The translations under genes were made by a program, and so were the position numbers. A stretch of 64,000 bases of DNA. Origin: Pectobacterium aroidearum. Its GTDB lineage: Bacteria > Pseudomonadota > Gammaproteobacteria > Enterobacterales > Enterobacteriaceae. Positions 27,130-36,727 of the stretch are shown piece after piece. The stretch spans positions 1,984,001 to 2,048,000 of the forward strand of contig NZ_CP065044.1 in assembly GCF_015689195.1 (NCBI RefSeq), read 5' to 3'. Every line of letters starts with the position of its first letter. Positions within the stretch are counted from its first letter, which is position 1. A model generated the notes under the pieces. The model did no database searches, had not been told where the DNA came from, and saw only the letters and a program-made list of their open reading frames with translations.

Positions 27130-28938
27130 TTAACGTCGCTCTGCAGGCAGCGTTGCCGCCTGTTGGGTATCGAACCACCAGCCATCAAAACCTAGCGAAT
27201 AGGCCGGGCGTATAGCAGGCATGGCAAACTTGTTCCAATAGGCAAAGCGGTCATGATTGGAATACCACATCGGAATCATGAACTGATTCCAGGTCAGCAC
27301 CCTGTCCAGCGCGCGGCCTAATGACAGTAGTGGTACTTTTTGCCCCTGATGCTTAACGATTTCCTCGACGAGAGAATCAATGGCGGGATCGCTGACGCCC
27401 GGCCTGTTGTAGGTCGAATTGATGTACTGCGAGCTCCAGTACATTTGCAGGTTGTCACTGGGGTAGAGGAAAGCAGGGTACACCATTGCCGTCATATCGA
27501 AATCTCGCTTACGAATACGGTTGTTGAACTGCGTGCTATCGATATTACGCACGTTCATGGTGATGCCCAATTTTTTCAGGCTCTGCTGAAAAGGCAGGAC
27601 ATACTGCGAGTTACCGGCGCTTGGCAACAAAAGCTCAAACGTAAACGGCTGCCCGGTTTTGCTACTAACCAGCTTCTGATCTTTCAATTCCCAACCTGCC
27701 TCTTCCAGCAGCTTAAGTGCCTTAAGCCAATTTTGTCGGTCATAGCCGCTGCCGTCGGAGGAGGGCGGTTGATAGCTAGGACCAAAGACCTCGGCTGGAA
27801 CTTTGTCTTTGAGCGGCGTCAGCCAGGCCAATTCCTCAGCGGTGGGTTCGCCTTTAGCGGCATACTCGGTGTTTTGGAAATAGCTGTCGGTACGTTGATA
27901 GGCGTTGTAATACAGCGCCTTGTTCATCCAGTTGAAGTCAAATGCCAGGGCTAACGCCTGACGTACGCGACGATCCTGGAACAGCGGCCGCTGGATATTG
28001 AATGCTAGCCAACGCGTATCCTGGGCGGATTGATTAACCTGATCCTGCTTAATGATGTAGCCACGCGCAAAGTTTCCACCCTGATATTGAGTCGCCCAGT
28101 TTTTGGGCGATCCTTCTTCTCGCAGATCGAAGGCACCCGCTTTAAAGGCTTCCAGCGCGACGCTGTCGTCCAGATAGTAGTCGTAGCGGATTTTATCGAA
28201 ATTGTACTGACCTTTATTGACCGGAAGATCGGTGCCCCAGTAGTCCTTCACGCGGGAATAGGTGACATATTGCCCCGTTCTATAGGCGGTGATGCGGTAA
28301 GGGCCACTGGCGGGTGGTGGGTACGATAGCGGCTCGCTAAATTTATGATTCTTCCAGAACTTCTCCGGCATGATAGGCAGAGTCAACAAGCTGAACATGC
28401 GGTTTTTGTCGGACACGGGAAAATCAAAACGTACGGTCAGCGGTGCAATCGCTTTGGCGGTAACGTCTTTAAAATAGATGCGGAACTGAGGCACGCCCTG
28501 TGTCATAAACATGTTATAGGTGAATGCCACGTCAGCTGCGGTGATCGGTGAGCCGTCATGAAAGCGAGCTTTGGGATTCATCTCTATTTCAATCCAGCGG
28601 AAATCCGCCGAATGGCGTGTCGTCAGCGCGACCAGCGGATAATAGCTGCCGGGTTCGTCATCAGAAGAAGTGAAAAGCGAATCGTAGAGCCGTTCCGTAC
28701 GGGCTGCGGCTACGCCACGTAGTGCGAAACGGTTGAAATTATCAAAGGTACCTAGTGCGCTGAGGGTGATGCTGCCGCCCTTGGGTGCATCAGGATTGAC
28801 ATAGTCAAAATGGCTGAAGTTCTCGGCATATTTGGGTTCACCTAAAAGTGCAAAGCGGGTGCTGTTTTCAATCGTTTCAGCCTGCACGCCAAAATGGGCC
28901 GTGCAAAGCAATACGGCAGCGATAACGCGTTTTAACAT
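27130..28938 (-). CDS. yejA: Peptide/microcin C-binding periplasmic protein YejA
   Basis: 602 aa with a signal peptide (LKRVIAAVLLCTAHFGVQA, cleavage near residue 20). SBP family 5: FDNFNRFALRG, IEMNPKARFHDGSPITAADV, FDFNWMNKALYYNAY. It delivers substrate to YejBEF. First gene of the yejABEF operon. No start ambiguity: the signal peptide begins at this ATG. Confidence 0.95.
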   Translation of the reverse strand: MLKRVIAAVLLCTAHFGVQAETIENSTRFALLGEPKYAENFSHFDYVNPDAPKGGSITLSALGTFDNFNRFALRGVAAARTERLYDSLFTSSDDEPGSYYPLVALTTRHSADFRWIEIEMNPKARFHDGSPITAADVAFTYNMFMTQGVPQFRIYFKDVTAKAIAPLTVRFDFPVSDKNRMFSLLTLPIMPEKFWKNHKFSEPLSYPPPASGPYRITAYRTGQYVTYSRVKDYWGTDLPVNKGQYNFDKIRYDYYLDDSVALEAFKAGAFDLREEGSPKNWATQYQGGNFARGYIIKQDQVNQSAQDTRWLAFNIQRPLFQDRRVRQALALAFDFNWMNKALYYNAYQRTDSYFQNTEYAAKGEPTAEELAWLTPLKDKVPAEVFGPSYQPPSSDGSGYDRQNWLKALKLLEEAGWELKDQKLVSSKTGQPFTFELLLPSAGNSQYVLPFQQSLKKLGITMNVRNIDSTQFNNRIRKRDFDMTAMVYPAFLYPSDNLQMYWSSQYINSTYNRPGVSDPAIDSLVEEIVKHQGQKVPLLSLGRALDRVLTWNQFMIPMWYSNHDRFAYWNKFAMPAIRPAYSLGFDGWWFDTQQAATLPAERR

Positions 28939-29296
28939 CTGACGGTAATCTCCTGCGAGCGGATGTCGTCTGGTGGGGTATCGTCTGATGCAGACGTGCC
29001 ATACCGTAACATCAACAATGCCGATTTCATCGACATAAAGTTCTTGAAATAATTAACATTCCCATCGGGAAGCTGTGTGTTTACTTTTTATCATGAAATC
29101 AGGTGATAAACCTACCTTAATCACGGCCTGTTAGTGTTTCAGGTTGTTGAGTTAGTCATATTTTGCGCAGTGCGTCGCAGAAGGGGGGGAGGGGCTGCAA
29201 TCTTCGGGTGAAAAGCGAGCATAAAAAAACGTAGGGAACGTTTTTCAACGTTGCGTAGCAACGGCCTGTAGGGTGATGGACAGGGATGTCCATCAT
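28939..29296. other. yejA upstream region with small hairpins
   Basis: Holds the yejA promoter region. Two compact inverted repeats: CGTTGC-GTA-GCAACG near 29249-29263, and GATGGACA-GGGA-TGTCCATC at 29275-29294. The second is a perfect 8-bp stem directly beside the mepS terminator and could strengthen it. No gene is seen. Confidence 0.45.
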
Positions 29297-29301
29297 AAAA
29301 A

Positions 29302-29326
29302 AACGCCGCTTGTTATAAGCGGCGTT
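29302..29326 (-). terminator. mepS terminator
   Basis: Perfect 10-bp stem AACGCCGCTT (29302-29311) and AAGCGGCGTT (29317-29326). On the minus strand it is followed by a run of seven T (plus-strand A at 29297-29303), 80 bp after the mepS stop. Confidence 0.85.
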
Positions 29327-29405
29327 GATGTCGTCTCGTTTCGTTGGCTAACAGCAAGGTTCTCTTACAAACAAAGCAATATCACAGCAAGGGCGCGGAT
29401 ATGAC

Positions 29406-29990
29406 TTAGCTGGTAGTGGTTCCTTTACTCAGAACACGGCGTCCTTCTTGATAACGCTTATTCCAGTAGTCTTCCGTCATTTTTGAAATAATGACGCCGC
29501 TGCTGGTTGACGCGTGGACGAACTGATCGTTGCCGAGATAAATGCCAACGTGGCGTCCGGTTGAACCTGCACGGAACAGAACAAGATCGCCAACGCGCAG
29601 TTTGTTGCGCTGAATTTTCTGGCCCATCTCTTGCTGTTCATAGGTTGAACGCGGTAAATCCATGCCAAACTGTTCGCGGAAAGTGCGCTGAACGAAAGCT
29701 GAGCAATCAATGCCACGGCGACTATCACCACCTAAGCGGTAACGAACACCTTTCCAACTGGCATATTGGTTGAGCAATTTGGACTTGATGTCCACATTAC
29801 GAACCAATGCTTCAAATTCATCCTGAGAGGCTTGCAGTAAAAGACCATCTTTATCATTAACTGCATGCATATCAGTTTGAGCTTTATGGTTATATGCACT
29901 GTTACTTCCACATGCGGAGAGCATCATTGCTACCGCGACGGCAGGCACTGCCCGCCAGATATATCTCAGAATCGGTTGAGACTTGACCAT
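29406..29990 (-). CDS. mepS: Murein DD-endopeptidase MepS (Spr)
   Basis: 194 aa lipoprotein precursor: signal peptide with lipobox LSAC and lipidated C27. The C-terminal NlpC/P60 domain has C96 (GIDCSAF), H147 (GRHVGIY) and H159 (QFVHAS) as the catalytic set. It cuts peptide cross-links in peptidoglycan during cell elongation, from the inner leaflet of the outer membrane. E. coli MepS is controlled by NlpI-Prc proteolysis. Single-gene unit with its own terminator. Confidence 0.95.
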   Translation of the reverse strand: MVKSQPILRYIWRAVPAVAVAMMLSACGSNSAYNHKAQTDMHAVNDKDGLLLQASQDEFEALVRNVDIKSKLLNQYASWKGVRYRLGGDSRRGIDCSAFVQRTFREQFGMDLPRSTYEQQEMGQKIQRNKLRVGDLVLFRAGSTGRHVGIYLGNDQFVHASTSSGVIISKMTEDYWNKRYQEGRRVLSKGTTTS

Positions 29991-30312
29991 TATTGTTATG
30001 TTCCCTTGCTGTCCTTAACGATAAATATCGCTATGTAGTATCCCCATTTCACTGGGGCATAAATGCCAAACGAAAACGAGACTCAGACTAAAACAGAGTT
30101 TCTTCTTAGCCAAACACTCATCAGCGAAAGTGTGCCGGAATGCACATTATTTCTCTTGCTGCTGCTAGTTCAGTATGCGCTAAAAAGCAAACTTGAACGA
30201 GACTACCGTAACAGCAGCAGGATTGCGAGAAGTTTTAACTATTTTATTTATAAGATTTAATGATGTATTCAGCTAAAAAATGTCGATGTAAAAAATCTGA
30301 AATCATAGAGAT
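29991..30312. other. mepS-lpxT intergenic region
   Basis: About 320 bp, AT-rich, upstream of mepS and downstream of lpxT (both minus). It must contain the mepS promoter and probably a long 5' leader. Short open frames (30063-30260 plus, for example) have no recognisable product. No clear terminator for lpxT was found. Confidence 0.4.
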
Positions 30313-31026
30313 TTATACTGTCCGTTTTTTAGGTAATAGACGGTCTAACAGAGCAATAGCGGCATCGCTTGCTGGCGTTAATAACCACCAGCTCAGGCCA
30401 ACTAAAACAACCGAGAGCGAGCCGACGGCAATATCGGTAAACCAATGGGCGCCAATCATGATGCGAGGTAATGAGAAGATCACCATGATGACCAGGGCGA
30501 TGGCGAAAGCGGTGCGGGTGAAATAGCGCAGCATAAAAGCGGCAAAGATCATCAGCATCATGCCGTGGTCGCCAGGGAAACTGTCCGATGAAGCATCTTT
30601 GGTCGGAATGCCCGTTAAGTCTGAAACGCGGTTGATGTCGTTAAAATAGAGTGTCGGGCTGGCGTGTTGCACAGGTAATAAATGCCCCGCCTGATTCAGC
30701 GTCACTGCGGTAAGCAGCATGACAAAGCCGATGATCAATAAACGACGGCGTTCTGCGGGCGTGGCTTTCAGATAAAACGACAGATACAGCAGACCCATCG
30801 CAATGAGCGCACAGCCGTCAAAGGCGCGGTTGTTGGTAATGGCAACCAGATGTAAAAACGTCGGACTATCGACTAAGAGTTGATTGAAATAGAAAAAGAT
30901 ATGGCTATCAAGTGTGAACCAAAATCCATGGTTTTCGAGTAGATACCAAGATAAAAACAAGCTAATGCCCAATACATTGAGCACGACAATAGAAGAAAAA
31001 CGAGCAAATGACATAAGGCAAAGCAT
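30313..31026 (-). CDS. lpxT: Lipid A 1-diphosphate synthase LpxT
   Basis: 237 aa, six membrane segments, PAP2 superfamily. The phosphatase motifs are readable: SFPGDHG (motif 2) and PRIMIGAHWFTDIAVG (motif 3, catalytic His and Asp), plus the LpxT-specific KDASSDSFPGDH and LVAITNNRAFDGC. It moves a phosphate from undecaprenyl pyrophosphate to lipid A at the periplasmic side of the inner membrane. The true start may be the ATG four codons further in; the gene neighbours mepS as in E. coli. Confidence 0.9.
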   Translation of the reverse strand: MLCLMSFARFSSIVVLNVLGISLFLSWYLLENHGFWFTLDSHIFFYFNQLLVDSPTFLHLVAITNNRAFDGCALIAMGLLYLSFYLKATPAERRRLLIIGFVMLLTAVTLNQAGHLLPVQHASPTLYFNDINRVSDLTGIPTKDASSDSFPGDHGMMLMIFAAFMLRYFTRTAFAIALVIMVIFSLPRIMIGAHWFTDIAVGSLSVVLVGLSWWLLTPASDAAIALLDRLLPKKRTV

Positions 31027-31052
31027 CCAAATAAAGACGAAAAAACTCCAGT

Positions 31053-32039
31053 TTAGTCCACGTTAGCTAAACGAGCCTTTAACAATGAGGCTTGTAACGT
31101 GTTCCATTCTGCTGGTGTTTCATTGATGATTTCGATACGGCTATCCATCGGTGCCGCCGATCGGGTTTCTATATGAAGGTCGTGTCCCTGACGGTTAACG
31201 ACGAGCGTCCCTTCTTTTATACGCATGACTCCTTTAACTCGGTTTACGGGAGAAAGACGAACCCAGTCCAGCAGGGCCGCAGTATCAAAAGCGGTTTCAG
31301 GGGCGAATATCCAGCCGCAGGCGTGATATCCCTGTCCCTGATTGAGAGAACGACGCCAGGATTGCCCACCCGGTAATTGTAGCGCGGCCAGACCATTTGT
31401 GGGTTTATGCGAGTGGTGATGAGCGCCATCCGGCAGTTCTCGCATGTTGTGTCGCGATTGATCGAGCAGTTGTCGGTCAATCTTTCCCTCACTGGCTTCG
31501 ATAATTTGCCGCCCGTCGCCGCTCGCCTGCTGCCACTGCTGTAAGGCTGCGAGATCGTCGGCGTTATAAGTGTCACGCTTGTTGGCAATAATAATGTCAG
31601 CGGCGGCAAGCTGGTCACGGAAATTTTCATTTCCCGTGTAACGAGTATCGCTTAACTGACGCGCATCCAGCAGGCACAGCGTGGACTGCAATGTCAGCCA
31701 GGGCTGATAGATATCGCTTGTCAGCAATGAGAGAATTTGTTTTGGGTGGCCGAGCCCTGTGGGTTCGATGAGCAGACGGTGAGGCTTTTTCTGTTGGAGC
31801 AGCATATTCAGACCAACCTGCATAGGCAGACCGTTCACGCAGCACATGCAACCGCCGGGAATCTCTTTTAGTACTGCGCCGCTGTCCGCCAGTAGTGCGC
31901 CGTCAATGCCTATTTCGCCGAATTCATTGACCAGCACCGCCCAAACTTCGTCTTCTGGCTTTTGTGACAGAAGATGACGGATAGTGGTGGTTTTCCCACT
32001 CCCCAGAAACCCCGTAATCAAATTGACTTTCGTTAGCAT
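31053..32039 (-). CDS. yeiR: Zinc-binding COG0523 GTPase YeiR
   Basis: 328 aa, the E. coli length. Walker A GFLGSGKTT (10-18), the metal motif CMCC (C64, C66, C67) and the base-recognition NKRD. A His-rich stretch (HHHSH) after the GTPase domain and a CobW C-terminal domain follow. E. coli YeiR binds zinc, with metal-dependent oligomerisation; a metallochaperone role is likely. Between lpxT and yeiP, all on the minus strand. Confidence 0.92.
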   Translation of the reverse strand: MLTKVNLITGFLGSGKTTTIRHLLSQKPEDEVWAVLVNEFGEIGIDGALLADSGAVLKEIPGGCMCCVNGLPMQVGLNMLLQQKKPHRLLIEPTGLGHPKQILSLLTSDIYQPWLTLQSTLCLLDARQLSDTRYTGNENFRDQLAAADIIIANKRDTYNADDLAALQQWQQASGDGRQIIEASEGKIDRQLLDQSRHNMRELPDGAHHHSHKPTNGLAALQLPGGQSWRRSLNQGQGYHACGWIFAPETAFDTAALLDWVRLSPVNRVKGVMRIKEGTLVVNRQGHDLHIETRSAAPMDSRIEIINETPAEWNTLQASLLKARLANVD

Positions 32040-32126
32040 GGCAGGCTCCTATGTGTGTGGAAGGTTTACGTGTGCCGGATGTATCACCCGGCGACAAGTA
32101 TTGTGCGGGAAGCACAATGTAGAATG

Positions 32127-32699
32127 TTAGTCTGCGCGGCCCATATAGCGACGTTCTGGAATGTGAATACGGATTTTTTCACCCGCGCTCAGGTATTCTG
32201 GAACAGGGATGGTCAGGCCTGTGCTCATGGTGGCAGGCTTGTTGCGCGCACTGGCGGAGGCACCTTTAATACCCGGAGCCGTATCCACGATTTCCAGGTC
32301 TACCGTTTGTGGCAATTCCAGCGCGATGATCTGGCCGTCCCAGCTCAAGACCTGAATTCCTGGCATACCGCCTTCAGGGATAAACAGCAGCTCTTCTTCT
32401 ATTTGATCTTTTTTGAAGAGGTAAGGGGTGTAGTCCTCATCATCCATAAAGACGTATTCGTCGCCATCAATATAAGAGAAGGTGACCGTGCGGCGTGTCA
32501 GCGTGATGGTGTCGAGAATATCATCGCCTTTAAAACGCTCTTCCACTTTCAGCCCGGTACGTACATCAGAAAAACGCATTTTGTATAGCGTGCTGGCACC
32601 ACGGGCGCTGGGGCTTTGGACATCGATATCCTTTACCAGCAATAACTTGTCGTTATAGTTAACGACCATACCACGTTTAATCTCGTTCGCTCTTGCCAT
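32127..32699 (-). CDS. yeiP: Elongation factor P-like protein YeiP (EfpL)
   Basis: 190 aa, three beta-barrel domains like EF-P. The loop that reaches the peptidyl transferase centre reads SPSARGAS with R33 at the tip, where EF-P carries a modified lysine, so this is the EfpL paralogue and is not a target for beta-lysylation. It relieves ribosome stalling at polyproline-type motifs. The gene is separated by 87 bp from yeiR on the same strand. Confidence 0.94.
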   Translation of the reverse strand: MARANEIKRGMVVNYNDKLLLVKDIDVQSPSARGASTLYKMRFSDVRTGLKVEERFKGDDILDTITLTRRTVTFSYIDGDEYVFMDDEDYTPYLFKKDQIEEELLFIPEGGMPGIQVLSWDGQIIALELPQTVDLEIVDTAPGIKGASASARNKPATMSTGLTIPVPEYLSAGEKIRIHIPERRYMGRAD

Positions 32700-32862
32700 A
32701 AAAATTACCTGCTATAAGGAGTGTGATTTTTGTGGCGACACGTTACTCGCGACGGGGAATTCAGGCAAGTGATTAAGATGAAGGAGCTGATATTGGTTTT
32801 TGACGACGAGACTGCTATCGTGGCGCTCTCTATCTTTTGTCAGCCCACCGGAGAGTTTGCTG

Positions 32863-33117
32863 ATGGACTGTCGCTCCCATTGCGGCGCCTGTTGTACCGC
32901 GCCATCGATTTCAACCCCCATGCCGGGGTTGCCGCACGGCAAGCCAGCTAATACGCCCTGTATTCATCTAGATGACGCGATGCGCTGCGGGTTATTTCAT
33001 TCACCGCTGCGGCCCGCGGTTTGTGCAGGGCTACAGCCGCGCGCAGATATGTGTTTCAGTCATCGGGATGAGGCGATGGTTTATCTGCTTAAACTGGAAG
33101 CTGACACTGCGCCTTGA
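32863..33117 (+). CDS. yeiW: YkgJ-family cysteine cluster protein YeiW
   Basis: 84 aa from the ATG at 32863 (GGAGAG ribosome site), the same length as E. coli YeiW. Starts [17 protein letters not shown] and has further cysteines (PCIHL, RCGLF, VCAGL, MCFSH), consistent with a zinc or iron-sulfur cluster. Function unknown. Convergent with setB, the two stops being 10 bp apart. Confidence 0.92.
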   Translation: MDCRSHCGACCTAPSISTPMPGLPHGKPANTPCIHLDDAMRCGLFHSPLRPAVCAGLQPRADMCFSHRDEAMVYLLKLEADTAP

Positions 33118-33127
33118 CGTCCGGCGA

Positions 33128-34306
33128 TCAGGCGTCCTTGATACGCCACATGCAATAGATGGAACCGGCGATCATCAGCAGCGCGAAGAAGAAGACTGCA
33201 TGATAGTTCCAGATTTCAGCAACGATCCCAGCCAGTGAACCAGAGATGATCCAGCCAACGCGCGTGGTATTGGTAAACAGCGTCGTCGCTGCACCCGCTT
33301 GTCCAGGCATCAAATCCTGGAAGTAAAGCATGCCGATTCCGGCCAGAATACCAATGAAAATGGCATTTAGCGCCTGTAACACCAGCAGGGCTATTTCCCC
33401 GTTGAGAACCAGCAAGCCGCCGAAAAACAGTAGCCCGGAGGCAACGGCAAGCCGCATCAGGAAACGTTTCCCAAAGCGTTTAGCGACGTAGCCAGCAATC
33501 AGCATGACCGGAATTTCCAGCCCGGCAGCCACACCCATCATGATACCGGCCAGCTTTTCCGGTAGATGCAGTTCATGCACCAGATACAGCGGCATATTAA
33601 TGAGGTAAATACCGTTGCAGGTCCACATCAAGGTACAGGCAACGAACAGCAAGAGCGTGTCCCGGCGATTGCGACGTGGTGATTCCAGCGTAGAGGTGGT
33701 CTTTTCCACGGCTTTGGGCATGGAAGGTAAGAAGAGTTTGACCAGAATACCGCACAGGATAAAGACGGCCGCAGCGGTCAGATACATTGTTGTGAAGCCG
33801 AAGCCCAGCGCCAGTGCAAAAGCGATAGGGGGGCCAACAACCCAGGCGAGAGAAATCTGGGCGCGGAGGATGGAGCTGAACATTGCCGCTTCTCGGCCGG
33901 TTTTATCCGCGTGCTCCCGCGCCAGCGCAAAAAGCTGCGGGTTCGCGGTTGAGCCAAAGCTGCTCAGCAGAACGCCGATAAAAAGCAGAATAAAGTAGTT
34001 ACGATTCCATGCAAACAGCATGCAGGCCAGTGCGCCCAGCAGGCAGCAGACGAAGATCAGAGATTTGCGATCGCCTTGACGGTCCGAGCGCGTGGCCAGC
34101 ATTTGGCTGACGACAATGCCAATAACTGCACTTCCGGTATAAAACATCCCCACCAGAAAAGGACGAGCTTGTACTTCGCTGGAAAGAAAGAGGCTGAGCG
34201 TAGGAAGTTGCAGGGCGCCGGCCGTTCCGGTCAGAAAGGCAATAATCAGGAATGCTGACGATGTCAGGTCAAGCGGGCGTCGTGTTGTGTTTGCTGGAGT
34301 GAACAT
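33128..34306 (-). CDS. setB: Sugar efflux transporter SetB
   Basis: 392 aa, twelve membrane segments, the SET branch of the MFS. Family features: FLTGTAGALQLPTLSLFLS at helix 1, YTGSAVIGIVVSQ in helix 2, and SDRQGDRKSL in the loop. It exports glucosides and galactosides. It is divergent from the fructose operon and shares its control region, as in E. coli, so Cra may affect it too. Confidence 0.9.
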   Translation of the reverse strand: MFTPANTTRRPLDLTSSAFLIIAFLTGTAGALQLPTLSLFLSSEVQARPFLVGMFYTGSAVIGIVVSQMLATRSDRQGDRKSLIFVCCLLGALACMLFAWNRNYFILLFIGVLLSSFGSTANPQLFALAREHADKTGREAAMFSSILRAQISLAWVVGPPIAFALALGFGFTTMYLTAAAVFILCGILVKLFLPSMPKAVEKTTSTLESPRRNRRDTLLLFVACTLMWTCNGIYLINMPLYLVHELHLPEKLAGIMMGVAAGLEIPVMLIAGYVAKRFGKRFLMRLAVASGLLFFGGLLVLNGEIALLVLQALNAIFIGILAGIGMLYFQDLMPGQAGAATTLFTNTTRVGWIISGSLAGIVAEIWNYHAVFFFALLMIAGSIYCMWRIKDA

Positions 34307-34538
34307 AAATTGATAGCGCTTGGAAAATAGGCAGAGGCTGTCGAGCGCGACATAGTACTCGGGTTTATTCTGAAACAGAAATCATGTTTCATTATTTTTC
34401 GTCAGCACAGCTTCAGCCATTTACGGATTTTTGTTGGCGGGCAGCGCATCATCCACGTTAAAATGTGCGTGATGTCAAAATTCTGTTACGTCATCAGCGT
34501 AGAAAGCTTGCATAAATGACGTAATAGAATGAGACTTT

Positions 34539-34550
34539 TGAAACGTTTCA
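34539..34550. promoter_or_regulatory. Cra (FruR) operator 1
   Basis: TGAAACGTTTCA, a fully palindromic match to the Cra consensus TGAAWCGNTTCA. It lies 91 bp before the fruB start. Cra represses fruBKA in the absence of fructose 1-phosphate. Confidence 0.8.
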
Positions 34551-34605
34551 GCGGAATTTTTTTTGAAACGCCCTAACAATCGACACATTTTTTTCTCATA
34601 AAAGC

Positions 34606-34617
34606 TGAAACGATTCA
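34606..34617. promoter_or_regulatory. Cra (FruR) operator 2
   Basis: TGAAACGATTCA, a second strong Cra match 24 bp before the fruB start and 67 bp from the first. E. coli fruBKA also has two Cra sites, so repression by two bound tetramers is likely. Confidence 0.8.
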
Positions 34618-34640
34618 ACTTTCAGCAAGAGAGGAGAGCC

Positions 34641-35774
34641 ATGTTCCAGTTGTCACAGCAAGATATTCATTTGGGCGCAGCGGCCAGTAATAAGCAGGAA
34701 GCCATCCAGCTTGTTGCTTCAGCACTGACCGAGGCCGGGTGCGTTAACGCAGGGTATGTCGACGGCATGCTACAGCGCGAACAGCAGACATCCACCTATT
34801 TGGGAAGCGGCATTGCTATCCCTCACGGCACCACCGACACCCGCGATCTGGTATTGAAGACCGGGGTTCAAGTATTCCAGTTTCCTCAGGGTATCGCCTG
34901 GGGTGAAGATCAAACCGCCTATGTGGTGTTGGGGATTGCAGCCCGTTCTGATGAACACCTTGCGCTGCTGCGTCAGCTGACTCACGTCCTGAGCGACGAT
35001 CGCGTAGCGGCACGTTTGGCAAGCACCACATCAGCAGAAGAACTGCGTAGCTTGCTGATGGGCGAGCAACAGCTGGCAGAATTCCGCTTTGACACCTCGC
35101 TGATTGCGCTGGACGTGGCAACCGATAATCTGCTGACCCTTCAGGCGCTGAATGCCGGTCGTCTTCAGCAGGTCGGTGCAGCAGACGCCAGCTTCGTCAG
35201 CACCGCTGTCAGCAACAAGCCGCTGAATCTGGGACAAGGTGTATGGTTCAGCGATAGCGCTGTCGGTAACCTCAGCAGCGCGGCGGCAGTCGCTCGTCCA
35301 GCAACGCCTTTCAGCGTTGACGGTGAAAACGTGGCGTTACTGGTAACGGTAGCTGCGGCTGACGATCAGGCTTTTGCGCCGATCGATTACCTGAGCAATC
35401 TGCTGATTGCACAAAAAGCAGAACGTCTGCTGACGGCTGATGCACCGACGCTGCTGGCTCTCTTGACCAGCGATGTACCGGAAGAAAGCGAAGTGCTGAC
35501 GGCGGAATTTACCATTCGTAACGAACACGGCCTGCACGCGCGTCCGGGCACCATGCTGGTGAATGTGATCAAACAGTTCACCAGTGAGATTACGGTGACC
35601 AATCTGGATGGCACAGGCAAACCGGCAAATGGCCGCAGCCTGATGAAAGTCGTCGCGCTGGGCGTGAAAAAAGGTCACAAACTGCGCTTCACCGCCAGCG
35701 GTAGCGATGCAGAACAAGCACTGGCTGCTATTGGCGACGCAATTACGTCCGGTTTGGGCGAGGGGGCAGCATGA
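34641..35774 (+). CDS. fruB: Fructose PTS diphosphoryl transfer protein (EIIA-HPr)
   Basis: 377 aa. EIIA domain (1-145) with phospho-His H62 in [11 protein letters not shown]; a central linker domain (150-280); C-terminal FPr/HPr domain with phospho-His H299 in [10 protein letters not shown]. Passes phosphate from enzyme I to FruA. First gene of fruBKA; its stop overlaps the fruK start by four bases. Ribosome site GAGGAGA. Confidence 0.96.
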   Translation: MFQLSQQDIHLGAAASNKQEAIQLVASALTEAGCVNAGYVDGMLQREQQTSTYLGSGIAIPHGTTDTRDLVLKTGVQVFQFPQGIAWGEDQTAYVVLGIAARSDEHLALLRQLTHVLSDDRVAARLASTTSAEELRSLLMGEQQLAEFRFDTSLIALDVATDNLLTLQALNAGRLQQVGAADASFVSTAVSNKPLNLGQGVWFSDSAVGNLSSAAAVARPATPFSVDGENVALLVTVAAADDQAFAPIDYLSNLLIAQKAERLLTADAPTLLALLTSDVPEESEVLTAEFTIRNEHGLHARPGTMLVNVIKQFTSEITVTNLDGTGKPANGRSLMKVVALGVKKGHKLRFTASGSDAEQALAAIGDAITSGLGEGAA

Positions 35775-36709
35775 GCAGGAGAGTAGCCACAATCACCCTG
35801 AATCCAGCTTATGACCTGGTTGGCTATTGCCCGGAAGTTGAGAAAGGCGAAGTCAATCTGGTTCAGACAGCAGGTCTGCACGCCGCCGGTAAAGGCATTA
35901 ACGTTGCCAAGGTGCTGAAAGATCTCGGGATTGATGTCACGGTAGGTGGCTTTCTGGGCAAAGACAATCAGGATGGTTTTCAGCAACTGTTCAGCGAGCT
36001 GGGTATTGCTAACCGTTTCCAGGTTGTGCCAGGACGTACGCGCATTAACGTCAAATTAACCGAAAAAGATGGCGACGTAACCGACTTCAACTTTTCCGGT
36101 TTTGAAGTGACACAGCAAGACTGGCAGCGTTTCGTTAATGATTCGCTGAGCTGGCTGGGGCAGTTCGACATGGTCGCGGTAAGCGGCAGCCTGCCTGCTG
36201 GCGTCGATCCTGATGCGTTTACCGACTGGATGTCTCGTCTGCGTACGCAGTGTCCTTGCATTATTTTCGACAGCAGCCGTGAAGCGCTGGTGGCGGGACT
36301 GAAAGCCTCTCCCTGGTTGGTGAAACCGAACCGCCGGGAGCTGGAGATATGGGCTGGGCGTAAATTACCTACGCTGGCTGATGTGGTGGACGCTGCCCAC
36401 GCGCTGCGTGAACAGGGTATCGCGCATGTTGTGATCTCATTGGGGGCGGAAGGCGCACTGTGGGTGAATGCATCCGGCGCGTGGCTGGCGAAACCACCAG
36501 CTTGTGATGTGGTAAGTACGGTAGGTGCGGGCGACTCCATGGTTGGGGGGTTGATTTATGGCTTATTAATGCGTGAGTCCAGTGAGCACACTCTGCGTTT
36601 GGCGACGGCCGTTTCAGCGCTGGCTGTGAGCCAAAGTAATGTTGGTATTACCGATCGTCCTCAGTTGGCCGCGATGATGGCGCGTGTCGACCTGAAACCC
36701 TTTAACTGA
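35771..36709 (+). CDS. fruK: 1-phosphofructokinase
   Basis: 312 aa PfkB-family kinase. [16 protein letters not shown] binds substrate and [12 protein letters not shown] contains catalytic D255. It turns fructose 1-phosphate into fructose 1,6-bisphosphate, and by removing fructose 1-phosphate also sets Cra activity. Middle gene of fruBKA, translationally coupled to fruB. Confidence 0.96.
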   Translation: MSRRVATITLNPAYDLVGYCPEVEKGEVNLVQTAGLHAAGKGINVAKVLKDLGIDVTVGGFLGKDNQDGFQQLFSELGIANRFQVVPGRTRINVKLTEKDGDVTDFNFSGFEVTQQDWQRFVNDSLSWLGQFDMVAVSGSLPAGVDPDAFTDWMSRLRTQCPCIIFDSSREALVAGLKASPWLVKPNRRELEIWAGRKLPTLADVVDAAHALREQGIAHVVISLGAEGALWVNASGAWLAKPPACDVVSTVGAGDSMVGGLIYGLLMRESSEHTLRLATAVSALAVSQSNVGITDRPQLAAMMARVDLKPFN

Positions 36710-36727
36710 TACAGCAGGAGATAAACA

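Larger units (their letters stand above)
34307..34640. promoter_or_regulatory. setB-fruB divergent control region
   Basis: About 330 bp holding promoters for setB (leftward) and fruBKA (rightward). The right third is dominated by Cra-type sites, annotated separately, and an extra half-site TGAAACGC at 34564. No open frame or repeat is otherwise visible. Confidence 0.6.
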
